Assembly (NCBI GenBank): GCA_002633005.1
Contig: NMRA01000101.1
Location: forward strand, 780,964 to 814,546
Source of the DNA: Phoronis australis
Lineage: Eukaryota > Phoronida > Phoronidae
Direction of reading: 5' to 3'
Length of the DNA: 33,583 bases
A program made the position numbers and the translations under genes. Below are positions 21,101-32,334 of this stretch, piece by piece; positions within the stretch are counted from its first letter, which is position 1, and every line of letters begins with the position of its first letter. A model generated the notes under the pieces. The model ran no database searches, was not told the origin of the DNA, and worked only from the letters and a program-made list of their open reading frames with translations.

Positions 21101-22151
21101 CACAGAGCAAATTGTCTATCATGGGTGATTCGATGTTCATTGCGGTACTATTGTCCGTTTTAAATCAGTTTTGGCCGGCACCTCGAAAATGTAATCTAGC
21201 TCATTTTGGTCCCCATGTAAGGTCCCCAGGGATCACTCCCAGAGTGCAGACAACGGCAGACGTCCATTTTTGTATGTACTGAAGTAGGCACTAAGTGTTC
21301 CTATGGTCAGATGTTGATACCTCGTTCATCTATGCTAAGTGCTCTCAGCTGCCGGTCTATAACGCTTTATTCCTTCCCGTGGTGAATTCAGACTTTACAA
21401 TTGAAGTAATGTTTCTAACACATCACTTTGTCTATAATGAAATCTCTTTGCTGATTAGTTGAGCATACAAGAATTCGATATATTAAACATTGGTCTACTA
21501 TTTTATTCTACAAAATGGCACTTGCAGGAGGTGAGGTTTTTCAAGAAGAGGATCAACTCAACCTTGAAACTCACGTGGAGCGGAAACTTGAGACAGTTCC
21601 AGTCTCCCAATGTTGGGTGCTGCCGGTGGTTTTTCAAAATCAACAACGAAGAATGTACAAACCCAACAACAATTGATGCACCGATTTACAAAGACAAACC
21701 ATTGAATTTAGATCAGCACGTTACCAGTAAGTACTGTGAATTCCCATTTCCAGAATTCCATTATTCTCTTTATAGCGGGTTGATAACGTTTTGCATATTT
21801 AGTCTATCTTTGGAATGATAGGACCACTAATACACGAACCAATTTTTATGTAAAATACAGACTTTCCGGCAATGCCTGTGTGTGTCCCTATAGAAAAAAT
21901 GTAATGATTTAGGGATAAAATAAATTTAAGTGAACTACTCAGGCAAAATCTGTGTCAAACCATTTGATTTGCGGTTGAACTAGAACAAACATTTAAATAT
22001 CCTATTTTTTGCAGTCGACGGAATGTGTAAGGTGGCACTGGGTGGCATCATACCTGTGAGTTTCAACGTTGGCACGTGTCCTGGGCACGGCGTTTCAAAC
22101 TGCTACACGTGCTGGAATAGTTCCTGTCACGTCATCATTGAAGAAATATGA
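18191..22151 (+). CDS. secreted CTHRC1-like protein, collagen-less, gene B (173 aa, six exons)
   Basis: Coding exons are 18191-18263, 18716-18747, 18928-18947, 19595-19655, 21528-21726 and 22015-22151 (TGA). Intron phases are 1, 0, 2, 0 and 1, all GT-AG. Residues 1-19 are a signal peptide (MRCPVLVAWFVASF...). Residues 25-44 form a short coil with hydrophobic a/d positions L27, I30, L34, V37, A41 and I44. The rest matches the CTHRC1 C-terminal domain: HWKDLN, GQIK, then a CCRWFF...NNEEC stretch (C93, C94, C105), a TIDAPIY stretch, and a C-terminal WNSSCHVIIEEI. The mature chain has nine cysteines, one of them (C22) just before the coil. Sequons are at N72 and N163. Human CTHRC1 is a secreted glycoprotein linked to Wnt/PCP signalling and matrix (family knowledge); a matching role here is inference. 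No Gly-X-Y repeat exists in the exons or introns. Intron 4 is enlarged by a foldback element. ATTAAA signals lie at 22230 and 22239. Confidence 0.87.
19660..21359. mobile_element. foldback element with inverted ~142-bp satellite arms, in intron 4 of gene B
   Basis: The left end TAGGCCAGCAGCTCAGAGTA and the right end (...GCTGCCGGTCTA) are inverted repeats that stay similar for about 38 bases. From the left, inverted-orientation subunits run to about 20760, and forward subunits run from about 20865 to the right end. About 250 bases between 20510 and 20860 are partly unique. Gene C intron 4 lacks the whole insert, so the limits are clear; the target duplication may be TA. No transposase is encoded. 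Confidence 0.85.
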
Positions 22152-22259
22152 AACAGTGAACACTTCTCTCAACATCTACAGTACGAAAATTCATCTGGAG
22201 ATTGGTTAGTATCAAGTCCACAAACTACGATTAAAGGAATTAAAGGACTCTGTGCTTTG

Positions 22260-22984
22260 TGTTGACAAAATTAGGTTTAATTAGGCTTTTAGGTTTTTGG
22301 AGATCCGGCACGTGCTGAAAAGTTTTCACTTAGAAAAGTTCGCCTTTTAGGGTGCAAAACTTTTGTGTTATCCTGACTTCACATATTTTGAAATCGGTTA
22401 CTGGTGCCGCCGCTTAGGAGACCCTCCCTCACATTTTGTATTATTTGTGCTGAGATCATGTTTCGTCAACATAGACATGTATAAGGAACCAATACAGGCT
22501 CATTGCATTTGAAAATGTTGCAGTATGTTGATGTTACCTGAAGGAATTGAATTATGAACAAGTTAGAAGAGGGTGGATCCCCTGCAGTAGGATATTATGA
22601 TGTTGTGATTATTATTCATTTGGTTATATTTGATTCCAGTGTGAGTTAAATGTGAATGTTTTAATATAAAAAACGCTTGCTTGTCAGCATCAAGCATTAG
22701 TTAATACATATTATATGCTTATGTCTGTAATGTTTTGGATGTGAGTGCAATGAACGTATTAAAAATTTTCTCCTACAAAGAGATTCTTATTACCCTATCA
22801 TTCTACGTGTTCAGTACACTTACTATGATTTGTATGAACATCAACGAATTTAATCTGCGTTGAGCAGACTTTTAGTTGTAGGAGTTTTTAAATTTCCCTC
22901 CAAACTTTTAATGGTTGTGATTTGATTTGTATTGTTTCTATTATAATACATTGTGGTTACGTTTTGCAAATGCACCCATCATGG
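22260..22984 (+). repeat. 3' flanking block of the array unit, copy B
   Basis: The block is homologous to 29339-29603 plus 32335-32769, for example in TTGTGTTATCCTGACTTC and GGGTGGATCCCCTG. In the gene C unit the block is split by an insertion of about 2.7 kb. No coding sequence. Confidence 0.8.
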
Positions 22985-23404
22985 TCAAAAATTCAGAAGA
23001 AAGAAAGGGATGTAGGTTTAAGCCGGTACGCCTCATCACCTTCTCCTGGGCGGGTGGTGTGTTCACGTCATAGACATTAGTATTGTCACCCCTTCCGCTT
23101 TAGTTAATGTTCCTATTGTAGTGTTATCTTTCAAGTAATCAGAAACTGGGAAGAGTACCATTAAATGCCATCATTGGTGAATAGATTCAATACAAGACAT
23201 GTCAGAACAAAACAGGAGTGGATGCAACTGAACTCCACGTATATCTTATTTGTCAACGAGTTAAACCCAGGTTTTAGAGACTGGTACGTTCAGTTTTGCT
23301 TCAATGTAACCCAAATATAGCGCAGTAACACAGCTGTGAAGTTATAGTTTTGGTAAATAACGCCTAGCTTTTGTGAAACCGTTCATGTTGTAGCAAATTA
23401 ACAA
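22985..23404 (+). repeat. distal upstream block of the array, copy C
   Basis: The block matches 14745-15130 and 32770-33178, including GTGGATGCAACTGAACTCC and TTTTGGTAAATAACGC. Copy C is separated from its gene promoter by about 3 kb of inserted sequence (23405-26429). Confidence 0.85.
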
Positions 23405-26400
23405 TGAATTACGTACAGGCCTTCAAAGTGTAGGAAGAAAATGACACGTTTTTGCATACTGAAAACAGCATTTTTCCAATATAAGCAGGTAGATTGCAAG
23501 CAATAAGAGACACATAATAGGATTAGGAAGTAGGACATGAGGACTACTACCTAAAAGTAATACCAATAATTTCGTGAGAGGCAAAATAAATCTGGAAACA
23601 GTTTTTGTAGTGTTGAAAGTGGGTGTCACTCAAGCGCTTCTACAAGTCAGTTTGCGGGGCTGTGAACATTGAAATATAAGTTTATAGACAGATCTTGGAT
23701 CTGTGAACAATCTCTAGACTGGGCTGTTTTCACTTTTATTCTACATATCCTGACCTACCACCCTGTGCAATCCAATAGTTTACTTCATAATTTAATCAAT
23801 CAGGTGTAACTTATTGCTCACAATTCACTTTGGACAACATGGCGACTTTACTGAACTGAAAGACATGTTCAACCTGTTATTTTGTAATCCGAGTGAAGAT
23901 TAAACTATGAATTTGTAGACAAACTGCTACAAAAATCAGTTTCGTAAAATTTTCCGCTGTATAACTATTATGAATCTTCTATTTATTTCAATCTGAAGTG
24001 CCTATTCAATTGACCTTGCACTCAGCTAAAATACTGTTAAGATTGTTTTGAATTCTTTTTTTTGGTTTGAAAGTCAACTTTCGTTCAAGGTATGATTATG
24101 TGTCACAACAGGACATATATTTTTCTAAATTTGATGCATAAATTGGGATTGTTCTAAAACCCCCTCTAACCGCAAACCCCACCACCCCTCGACCCACGAG
24201 CCCCTCGAACCATGATCCCAAACCACGACCCCCTAGACCCACGGCCCACAATACCCCTCGACTCAGTCTGGACAAGCTCGACTTGTTCTGAACATAGAAC
24301 AAGCGCTGACGTGCAGGACCAACGGGTCGGGCAGTGAGATTGGCTGGCTTTTCCCTGTTTTTGCAATTAAAAAGAGTCGATTGGGCAAGTTAAAAGCCAA
24401 AACGAGAAAAAACAACGTGACCAAATCAAATCAAAGACCTGCCAGCGTAACAAATGTTGTTCCCGGCAAAGTGTAATCGTCTCGTCTGCTTTTCAGTGAA
24501 TGGAAGATTCAAGCTTTTTGGAGAGTGCGAGGAATCGACGGATATGTAACTTTTTTCAGTAAATACAGTTTGTTTTTTGAACTGAGTGGTTCATGGAGTA
24601 AACTGCAAACGAGTATACAACAGGAAACAATTAATAAAAATGTGAAATTATGTCCATTCACGTTAACGTACTCTCCCCTAAGTTTAGTACAACGGAGCCG
24701 TTGGTATCCGCTCGAGGAACTATTTCCGTGACAACGATAGCGCGCTCGCAATTCGCTTTTTTGGGTCATGTTCTTACGCCACTTTGTAAGTAAGTCTGAT
24801 GATGGGAAAGTCAATCAGCGACGTAATATGATTATGAAATGTGTAAAATGCGCAAAAGTTTATCTATTACCACAGGTCGTGGGTGGAGGGAGTTGTGGGT
24901 CGAGGGGTTGTGAATCGAGGTCCCAGGGGGTTGTGGTGTGTCGGGGTCGAGGGGGTCTTAGAACAATCCCATAAAGTATGCTTTTGAGTAGCGTTTTGTA
25001 TCTGGTTACTTTCTACTTCAGGATATAACAAAGCTAACAGAATGTGAAAAATCTGACTACAGAAATGGTTTACATTTGGACTATGAAGTGTGAAGAAGCT
25101 TACTCGAATTCTTCGGCCGCATAGCTTCACATTTTGTATTATCATCATTCCTGTCAAATTCTAGTTTAAGGAAGAACGTCTTACCTACAATGAACTTTGA
25201 AGCTCATGCGTCTAATATTATTAAGAGACACAATTTTGAACTCTTATGGGAATGTGGCAACAAGTGACAAAATTAGATTTGGGTTGAATCGGACGATTAG
25301 TATCCTCGAAAAATGACAAAATTTAGATTAAAGTGACTTTTTATACTTTATGTACTTATTAAAAGGTTGACATTACCAGGGCACAGCATCAGTTAGCACT
25401 CTGATGGGGGTGGCACACGTTAAATAGGTGAATGGTTTCCAAAGTGTGAAAACTGTCACTGGTGTGGCAGAAAAGGTTATACTCATTCAAAAGCATGCAT
25501 GTAAATAATATTAGTTTTTGGCTAAATTAGAAGTTAGAAGTGGAAAGCAAATACCACGCTAGAGTGCAACATGTATATGATGCTTCGATATTAATCAAAG
25601 TCATCCTCAGGTACATAATTGACAGAAAACAAGATATAGTAACAGAATGTTAGATTGATATTCAAGCGTTGTTCTCAAACATGCATGTACTATCGTTTCT
25701 TCGATGAAAACGTTTGGGCCAAATTTCATGAAATTTGACCAAATGAAATCTGGTTATAGAAATTGCCACCAGGAGGCCAGCAGTAGTCGAAGTATCTAAA
25801 CGCCGATTGATTTGATCCCCATAGAAACATAATTGAAAAAATTAATGAAACCCTTTTTGTGGTTTTTGAGATAGAGTTGCATACTGTCCGTAGTCAGACA
25901 CCGTAAAATGCGCGATGGTATGTCTTTCTATCGGCTGTAGCCTGAAAATAAACAAAAAACACTGTCTTTCAGTTTTTTATTTTCTTAGTCAGACTGCAAA
26001 CTGATGTAAAATACCATTGGAAATCACCAGCAGCCCCCGCGCAAAGTGGCACCCATACAAATATAGCTAAAATTCATATACACAAGTTGGGCAAAATTTA
26101 TCGAACTTTGAACTTCAATGAAGGTTAAAGGAAACCCCTTTGAAAAGTCTAATAGAGAGGTTCAATGTCTACATAAAAATTATAAAGACGTATTCTTTAC
26201 TGTTCTTTTAAACAACTCCTCTAACTGAACCTTTTTGAACCAAAAATGGGATATTTTGGGTCAAAATATTCATGATGCTCTAACTTAAAAAATTATGGCC
26301 CAAAAATTCCAGACAAACTTTTGAACATATTCCAACAGGATGTATGCACACACAATTTTCAATGTCCGATTCGCTGACCCTAGAATCGACCTTTTGATTG

Positions 26401-26429
26401 TTTCGTGGAATGACAGTTATCTCACTTTC
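23405..26429. other. ~3-kb insertion between distal and proximal promoter of gene C
   Basis: Relative to copies A and B, where distal and proximal blocks are continuous, this sequence is extra. About 23958-24170 of it is shared with 33346-33583, so at least part was present before the C and D units separated. It holds the inverted-repeat element at 24144-24971. The stretches 23405-23957 and 24972-26429 contain nothing I recognise. Confidence 0.7.
24144..24971. mobile_element. 828-bp inverted-repeat element with C/G-rich minisatellite ends
   Basis: The terminal inverted repeats are TGGGATTGTTCTAA (24144) and TTAGAACAATCCCA (to 24971). Just inside each end is a degenerate CCCCTCGACCCAC minisatellite (24156-24256) and its reverse complement (about 24878-24956). 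Flanks ATAAAT and TAAAGT suggest a short TAAA-like target duplication. The interior is non-coding. The G-rich side at 24881-24907 fits a four-run G-quadruplex pattern. The left end of another copy starts at 33547. Confidence 0.75.
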
Positions 26430-26594
26430 ACCAGGCTTGCCCTGTGTCAGAAGGAAATGTTTGGAAAACAAAATGTAAACGAATACTAGTTCCTGGAAAG
26501 GAAATGGTAACGACTGAAATAAATAGTAATAACATACACTGCGTCCAATATAAATAGCGAGTTTTCTAAACAACATGTTAGACTTTGCTCCAAG
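26430..26594 (+). promoter_or_regulatory. TATA promoter of CTHRC1-like gene C
   Basis: TATAAATA is at 26549-26556 and the STAT-type TTCCTGGAA at 26490-26498, 50 bases before TATA as in A and B. The forkhead motif is changed to GTAAACGA. The core from TATA to ATG is nearly identical to the other copies. Confidence 0.75.
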
Positions 26595-29133
26595 ATGAGG
26601 TGTCCAGTTCTCGTAGCATGGTTCTTGGCGTCTTTTATTGTCGTATATGCAGAAAAAGGTGACACGTGTTTGTACGGTAAGCTGTGGTTGGTAAAGTGTA
26701 TCAAGAGAATTGTTTTCGCCATCAAAGCGTGCACGTTGTGAATTTTCCCACGTAGATCTAAAATGTTAGCCGTCGATTGGCTTTAAAAATGCGTCAGTAG
26801 CAAGGCAAACGAATTCTCAATTCTCATATTTACTTGCGTTTTGATTTTCTCATCGGTGCTACATGCGGTCTTAATCAGACAGAAGTGTCACCTGTCTTGC
26901 ATTTTACCCGCACCAATTTCCATTATTTACGATTCATTTGACAGGCCTTAATTAAATAATTCCTTGTACAGGGGCGGAACCAGGAATTTCTAAAAGGAAG
27001 GTTGGATCAAGAATTTTTTAAAAATCAGGGTCCAAACCAACAATTTAAAAAAGTTCTAGATTTCATATCACTAAAATCAAGGGATACGCCTATGGTGTGT
27101 TGTAATTTAACAAGAAAAAATTAATGCTACCGGAAGTAATTTTTTCGTGAGTACATACAGATGAACTTTCAAACATGCAGAGTTTCAAAAACTCGAATTA
27201 AAAGGCAAGATTTTTTTTCTTACAGATAAACTTGAGGAAATGGAAGCACGGTTGCAAGTAAGTTCTCATTTTTTCGTGTGAAAAAGTGTTTTCAGTTGTA
27301 TCACACGAGCAAACATGATATACACTTGACCATCAAGGTATTTAAATTCCTCATTGCTTCGTATATTAGATCATGTTGTGTTTAAACTTATTAATAATTA
27401 ATTTAAAGAGCTATTGTTTACCTATAGTCATTCATGTCTTGTTATTATTTTCAGAAGGTAGAGTCTCGTGCCAGGTAGGTTTTCAACACACCTTTTCGTA
27501 TGCAACGTCCTAGAACAGTTTTGTCTAACCACATTCGTGTCACAAGTTGTCATAAACAAATCCTTCTGGCCCCTGGGCTTAAATATCTGTTTCTCGAAAA
27601 CCGATTCGAAAAACTAACGAATCCCGAAATTGCATCAGGCCGAAACGTCTGAAATGTCGGTGTGTCCGTAACAACTTCGTTACTCACTAGAATTAAAGGT
27701 GATTTTTCGAGCAACTCTCATATACATACAAAGGACATGCACCCGTGCGTGCTTCTAAAAACACTCCTGTGAAGTCAGAATACCCAAAATGCTATGGTCA
27801 CTAACAGAACTTATGTTCAGACCGACATTCATTTGAAATATAGGCATTTCAGGCTTTTGGAATAATAATTGGGATAAGTATCGCTTCTACGAACTGGTTT
27901 TTCGTAAGTTTGTTATAACTCTGAAGAAAATTTCGGACTAAACAACTTGAACCGTTATTGTCAACTAATGTATTTCTGTGATGTTGATCACACGTGTGAT
28001 ATTACAAATATCAACAATATTTTAGGAATTGGATTCACTTCTAAGTAGTCATGCCTTTTCTTTTAGGAACATCGAACATTATGACTGGAAAGCCTTAAAC
28101 CTCAACACTGATCAAGGACAAATCAAGGTTAACGTTTTATTTTTTCCTCGTGGTGAATTGCAAAATTTTCTATTGAAGCTAATGTTTCAGTCACATCATG
28201 ATCTACTATTTTTTCTATAAAATTATAAAATGGCACTTGCAGGAGGTGAAATTTTTCAAGAAGAGGATCAACTCCACCTTGAAAGTAACGTGGAACGGAA
28301 ACTTGAGACAGCTTACGTCTGCCGGTCGAGGTTGCTGCCGGTGGTTTTTCAAAATCAACAACGAAGAATGTAAAAACCCAACAACAATTGATGCAGTGAT
28401 TTACAAAGACAAACCATTGAATTTGCATGAACACGTTGCCAGTAAGTACCGTGAATTCTCATTTCTCGAATTCTCTTATCCTCTTGAAAGGGCTTGAAAA
28501 CGTTTTGCATATTTAATTTATATTTGAAATGAGAGAAAACTTACACACAAACCAATTTTCATGTAAAACACTTACTGATAAACACGACAACGGTGGGACG
28601 AGTGCTTTCCTGAGTGGCGGTAGAAACCGATATGGAATTATAGTATCTCGTGAGGTGAATATATGTATTGGCCCACAGCACATTCTTGTTGAATTTCTCA
28701 TTATGTCATGTTTTTGGTGATTCTATCTTATTAATATCGACATAAGTAGTTGTAGTAATTGTTTTATGTGTTTATTACTTATTTTTGTCTCTACTGTCGC
28801 AAACCAGGGGCGAACTGACCATACAGGCTGAGTATCCTTCAACTGGAATATGTGCTCCTATAGCAAAAAAGTAATTCTGATTTTAGGATAAAATAAATTT
28901 AAGTCAAGTATGCAGTCAAAATCTATATCAAAGTATTTGATTTGTGGTTGAACTAGAACAAGTAGTATAAAAAGACCATTCTTTCTTTTGCAGTCGACGG
29001 AATGTGTAAAGTGGCACTGGCTGGCACCATACCCGTGAGTTTCAATGTTGGCAAGTGTCCTGGGAACTTCGGCATTTCAAACTGCTACACGTGCTGGAAT
29101 AGCGCCTGTCACGTCATCATTGAAGAAATATGA
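26595..29133 (+). CDS. secreted CTHRC1-like protein, collagen-less, gene C (177 aa, six exons)
   Basis: Coding exons are 26595-26676, 27226-27257, 27455-27474, 28067-28127, 28243-28441 and 28994-29133 (TGA). Phases equal those of gene B. It differs by three extra codons (AEK) at the end of the signal region and one extra residue in the last exon (CPGNFG). The coil is KLEEMEARLQKVESRARNI with hydrophobic a/d spacing kept. The CTHRC1 domain keeps all gene B cysteines and the C-terminal CHVIIEEI. The NST sequon is kept, while the second sequon is lost (WNSA). Overall identity to B by eye is about 83%. Most exon 5 changes alter the protein. A short hAT-like insert sits in intron 1 (26969-27095). 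AATAAA at 29263-29268 is a likely polyadenylation signal. Confidence 0.88.
26969..27095 (+). mobile_element. hAT-like short insert in intron 1 of gene C
   Basis: The insert begins CAGGGGCGGAACCAGGAATT and ends near ACGCCTATGG. It is absent from intron 1 of copies A and B. Flanks TCCTTGTA and GTGTTGTA match at six of eight positions, fitting an eight-base hAT target duplication that has decayed. Confidence 0.6.
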
Positions 29134-29262
29134 ATCAATGAACACTTCTACTAACACCTAAAATAGTGTAGCTTGATACATGTCCTTCTGAAATTCATCT
29201 GGAGATTGGTTAGTATCAAATCCACAAACTGCGATTAAAGGACTCTGTGCATATTGTTCACA

Positions 29263-29268
29263 AATAAA
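29263..29268 (+). terminator. polyadenylation signal of gene C
   Basis: AATAAA lies 130 bases after the stop codon of gene C. Gene B has only the ATTAAA variant in the corresponding area. Confidence 0.6.
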
Positions 29269-29338
29269 GAAGACACACTGATGTCGCACTTTTTTGCTTG
29301 TGTGACTCTTCCATAGTTGATGGATAATAGCCTATTAT

Positions 29339-29603
29339 GTTTAATTAGGATTAGAGGTTTTTGGAGGTCTGGCATGTGCTGATAAGTTTTCAGTTACACA
29401 AAGGTTATTATGGGATCACCTTCTAGGGTGGAAGACTTTGTGTTATCCTGACTTCAAATCGGTCACTGCTGCCCCTGCTAAGGAGAGTTCATCTCTCCTT
29501 ATTTCTTCAAAATGTGTGCTGAGATGTTTCGCAGAAATAAAATTAACGTGGGTATAAATACAGGCTAATTGCATTAATCTAAAATTTTGTAGTATGCTGA
29601 TGC
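29339..29603 (+). repeat. 3' flanking block of the array unit, copy C (first part)
   Basis: The block matches 22270-22530 of the gene B unit. Homology breaks at about 29604 and resumes at about 32335. Confidence 0.75.
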
Positions 29604-29736
29604 AGTAGTCTTTTGTCTGGATGGTTCTAACTAATCACAAAAAGAGTGTATGAGTTCATTGGACCTGTTTCACTTGGGAAATGTATATGGATTGGTTCAG
29701 TGAAATTCAGCGAATTACGCTTGTGTCCAGCCTCCT

Positions 29737-29887
29737 GTTCAGTAACGCTAGGACCTCGCTAAACAGCAAGACTTCGTGAGATTACGTGAGATATTGCCGT
29801 GCATTTAAAATGAGAACACGTGACTTTGACTAGGTTTTAGCTAGGTCCTAGCGTAGGTCCTAGCGTAGGTCCTAGCGTCTACTGAAC
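29737..29887. mobile_element. small foldback element with (TAGGTCCTAGCG)n
   Basis: GTTCAGTAACGCTAGGACCT (29737-29756) pairs with AGGTCCTAGCGTCTACTGAAC-type sequence at 29867-29887, allowing one bulge. The right arm holds three direct copies of TAGGTCCTAGCG. It is a non-coding, MITE-like element. Confidence 0.65.
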
Positions 29888-30473
29888 GCACGCCAGGATT
29901 CAATCTCTCATGGCATAGAGATTTGTTTATAACGTTGGTATCAGCTATCTTATTAACTTAAGAGAAATGTTAACTAATTATGACGATAAAATTCAAAAGA
30001 TCAGGGCGACTTGAACTAATTTGTCCAAAAGGCCTCTAACGCCTCTTAGCAAATAAACAGTTATTAAATTATTTGATCTGCCATCTTCTGACAACATTGG
30101 CTTCACCGCCAGACGACATAATTGAATTGTTAGACAAACTGTTTTATAGTCTCATTTGTCAAAATAGACCTGACAAAAAATCAAGAGAACCATCATAATT
30201 CACGATTTTTCGTTGGGAGGGTGCTAAATGATATACTTGAAGTAATTCATCAAATCCCTTGCTTGATAAGATCTAAGAGGTGATGGAGCCTGGAATAAAT
30301 TGTTAATTTCAACAAATCGGTTACTTTCTCGTAGCTGGTTTCATTTTAATAAGGCGTTCTCTAGTTTTTTCAAGATGTTGAAAAACTGATTGACATTTTT
30401 ACTTTTGACGAGACAATGAGACTCTTTGACCCAATTTGGTTTAATTGCAAAATTCTCAGTTTCAGGAAGTACT

Positions 30474-31550
30474 ATTTATGTTCGGAATATGTCCCGAAAA
30501 TAATAGGTGGGTCGCAAGCTCCGTTTCCAGAGATACAAAGGAGACCGTGTATAGGCGCGAAGGTCATTTATTATGACTAATAAGGTACAGAAATATGAGT
30601 GTACAAATAACATAAAGATGAAATAATAATCTCTGGAAAGATGGGCAATAAAAAGGGCCAGCACTTAGGTAAGAGGAACTACCCAAAAGAGAGGGTGGTA
30701 GAGGGTGGGAAAAAATGAAGAGAGATTAGACTCGAACCTAAGTGCTGCTAAAGCAAAGTACTGATGGCAGGAAATATAACTTTACTGAGAACAAAGGAGC
30801 CCAATGACACGTGACAATCATCAGTCCATGGGAACCAGGAGCTGACCAAATTCGTGGCAGTAACACAAACGAACCAATAGTGAGGCTGGAAATGGAATGT
30901 CCTAGTGCCTCGAGTGCAGAAGGACCGCATGCGAATCTACACAAGGGGTTAATGGACCAATCCGAAAGATGGGGTATAAGTGGGACGAGTCCATATTCTC
31001 ACATAAATATATTTTAACGAGTGAAATACCATTTATGTTCGGAATATGTCCCGAAAATAATAGGTGCGTCGCAAGCTCCGTTTCCAGAGATACAAAGGAG
31101 ACCGTGTATAGGCGACATAAGGTCATTTATTATGACTAATAAGGTACAGAAATATCAGTGTACAAATAACATAAAGATAAAGTAATAATCTCTAGAAAGA
31201 TGGGCAATAAAAAGCGCCACGAGAGATGTTGAAGACAGCTCAAGACCATCCGCAGGGATGCACCAAAAGAAAGGAGGGAAAGGAGGTATTGTGTAGATTC
31301 GCATACTTACAGAGGCTGGCAGCCGGATACCCAACCCTAACTCCATCAGCTTATGGGAGCCAGGAGCTGACCAAATTCGTGGCAGTAACACAAACGAACC
31401 AATAGTTGGAAATGGAATGTCCTAGTGCCTCGAGTGCAGGAGGACCGCATGCGAATCTGCACAAGGGGTTAATGGACCAGTCCGAAAGATGGGGGGTATA
31501 AGTGGGACGAGTCCATATTCTCACATAAATATATTTAACGAGCGAAATAT
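30474..31550 (+). repeat. tandem dimer of a ~557-bp repeat with variable middle
   Basis: Unit 1 is 30474-31030 and unit 2 is 31031-31550. The first ~185 bases (ATTTATGTTCGGAATATGTC...) and last ~200 bases (...GGAGCTGACCAAATTCGTGG...) are nearly identical between units. The middles (30659-30828 and 31217-31353) are unrelated. Unit 1's middle carries an inverted pair AGCACTTAGGT (30660) and ACCTAAGTGCT (30736). No TG...CA ends, primer site or coding sequence supports an LTR. Family unknown. Confidence 0.85.
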
Positions 31551-32334
31551 CATTTTGTGAGAGTTGGTATGGCAATGTTGTTGTATACAGTTATGATCTG
31601 CTGGATTTGAATAGAAATTTCATGTCTCACGAGTACTTTTGTAATCATTATTGATTTCTCTACCATTCACAGCATTCATGGGCGTGAGGTTTGTTGTCGG
31701 TAATTTTCTTAAAAATGTGGATTCGTCCAAAATTATTCTTCCTGTCCTCCCAAAGTTTATTGCCACTTCACTTTATATACTGAAAAGTGAGATTCATAAC
31801 TAGTTTGTTATTTGTTTGTACATCAAACCATATATTATAGACAACTATAGTCTATGGTCAAACAATAATTCGAAGTAAATGCGGAGGATTATTTGAATGT
31901 GGTACTTTCATGTGGATCATGGGGAAATGCCCACGTTTTCAATTCTTCGTTCACTAGTGACACCAATCTCAAATGGCTTCAGACTTACTCACAGAACCCT
32001 CAGGACAAACTGGTTCCTGTGTAAATAGCCATGGTAAATTCACTGACATTTTGGAAAAGAATCTGATAAGCTTTGCCATGTTTTTGGGACTGTGCGATTG
32101 TGCAGAATTTTGAAGGCCAGTGAACAATTGGGTAACAACAAAACAAAGTCTGATCGCTCTTAGTTTAAGCTTGGTTGATGTTATCTAAGTGATTCGAGCC
32201 AGACCATGCCACTAATCTTATTATTTGTTTAGGAAAACGTCATACACAAAGAGCTACATTAAATTCCAGACACCCTTGTTTTGCAATGGTTGTAAATGAA
32301 TTTCATGTGTGTTATAACATAGAAAAGGTAATTT

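Larger units (their letters stand above)
29604..32334. other. ~2.7-kb insertion in the 3' flank of gene C
   Basis: It is absent from the gene B unit. It contains the foldback at 29737-29887 and the dimeric repeat at 30474-31550. The stretches 29888-30473 and 31551-32334 are AT-rich and show no gene. Confidence 0.65.

Noticed and set aside
16940-21359. CRISPR array or bacterial repeat
   Set aside because: Subunits are about 142 bp, contiguous and diverged, with no short identical repeats separated by unique spacers, in clearly eukaryotic DNA.
21459-21818. 119-codon frame as a single-exon gene
   Set aside because: Only 21528-21726 is coding, as shown by splice sites and by identical exon limits in gene C; the ends read into introns.
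24096-24974. Gly/Arg/Val-rich open frames
   Set aside because: They read through the C/G-rich minisatellite ends of the inverted-repeat element and change frame with repeat number.
28129-28434. 101-codon minus-strand frame
   Set aside because: It is a shadow of exon 5 of gene C on the plus strand.
30474-31550. Tandem LTRs of a retrotransposon
   Set aside because: The units lack TG...CA ends, a primer-binding site, a polypurine tract and any internal coding region. Adjacent copies with different middles do not fit LTRs.
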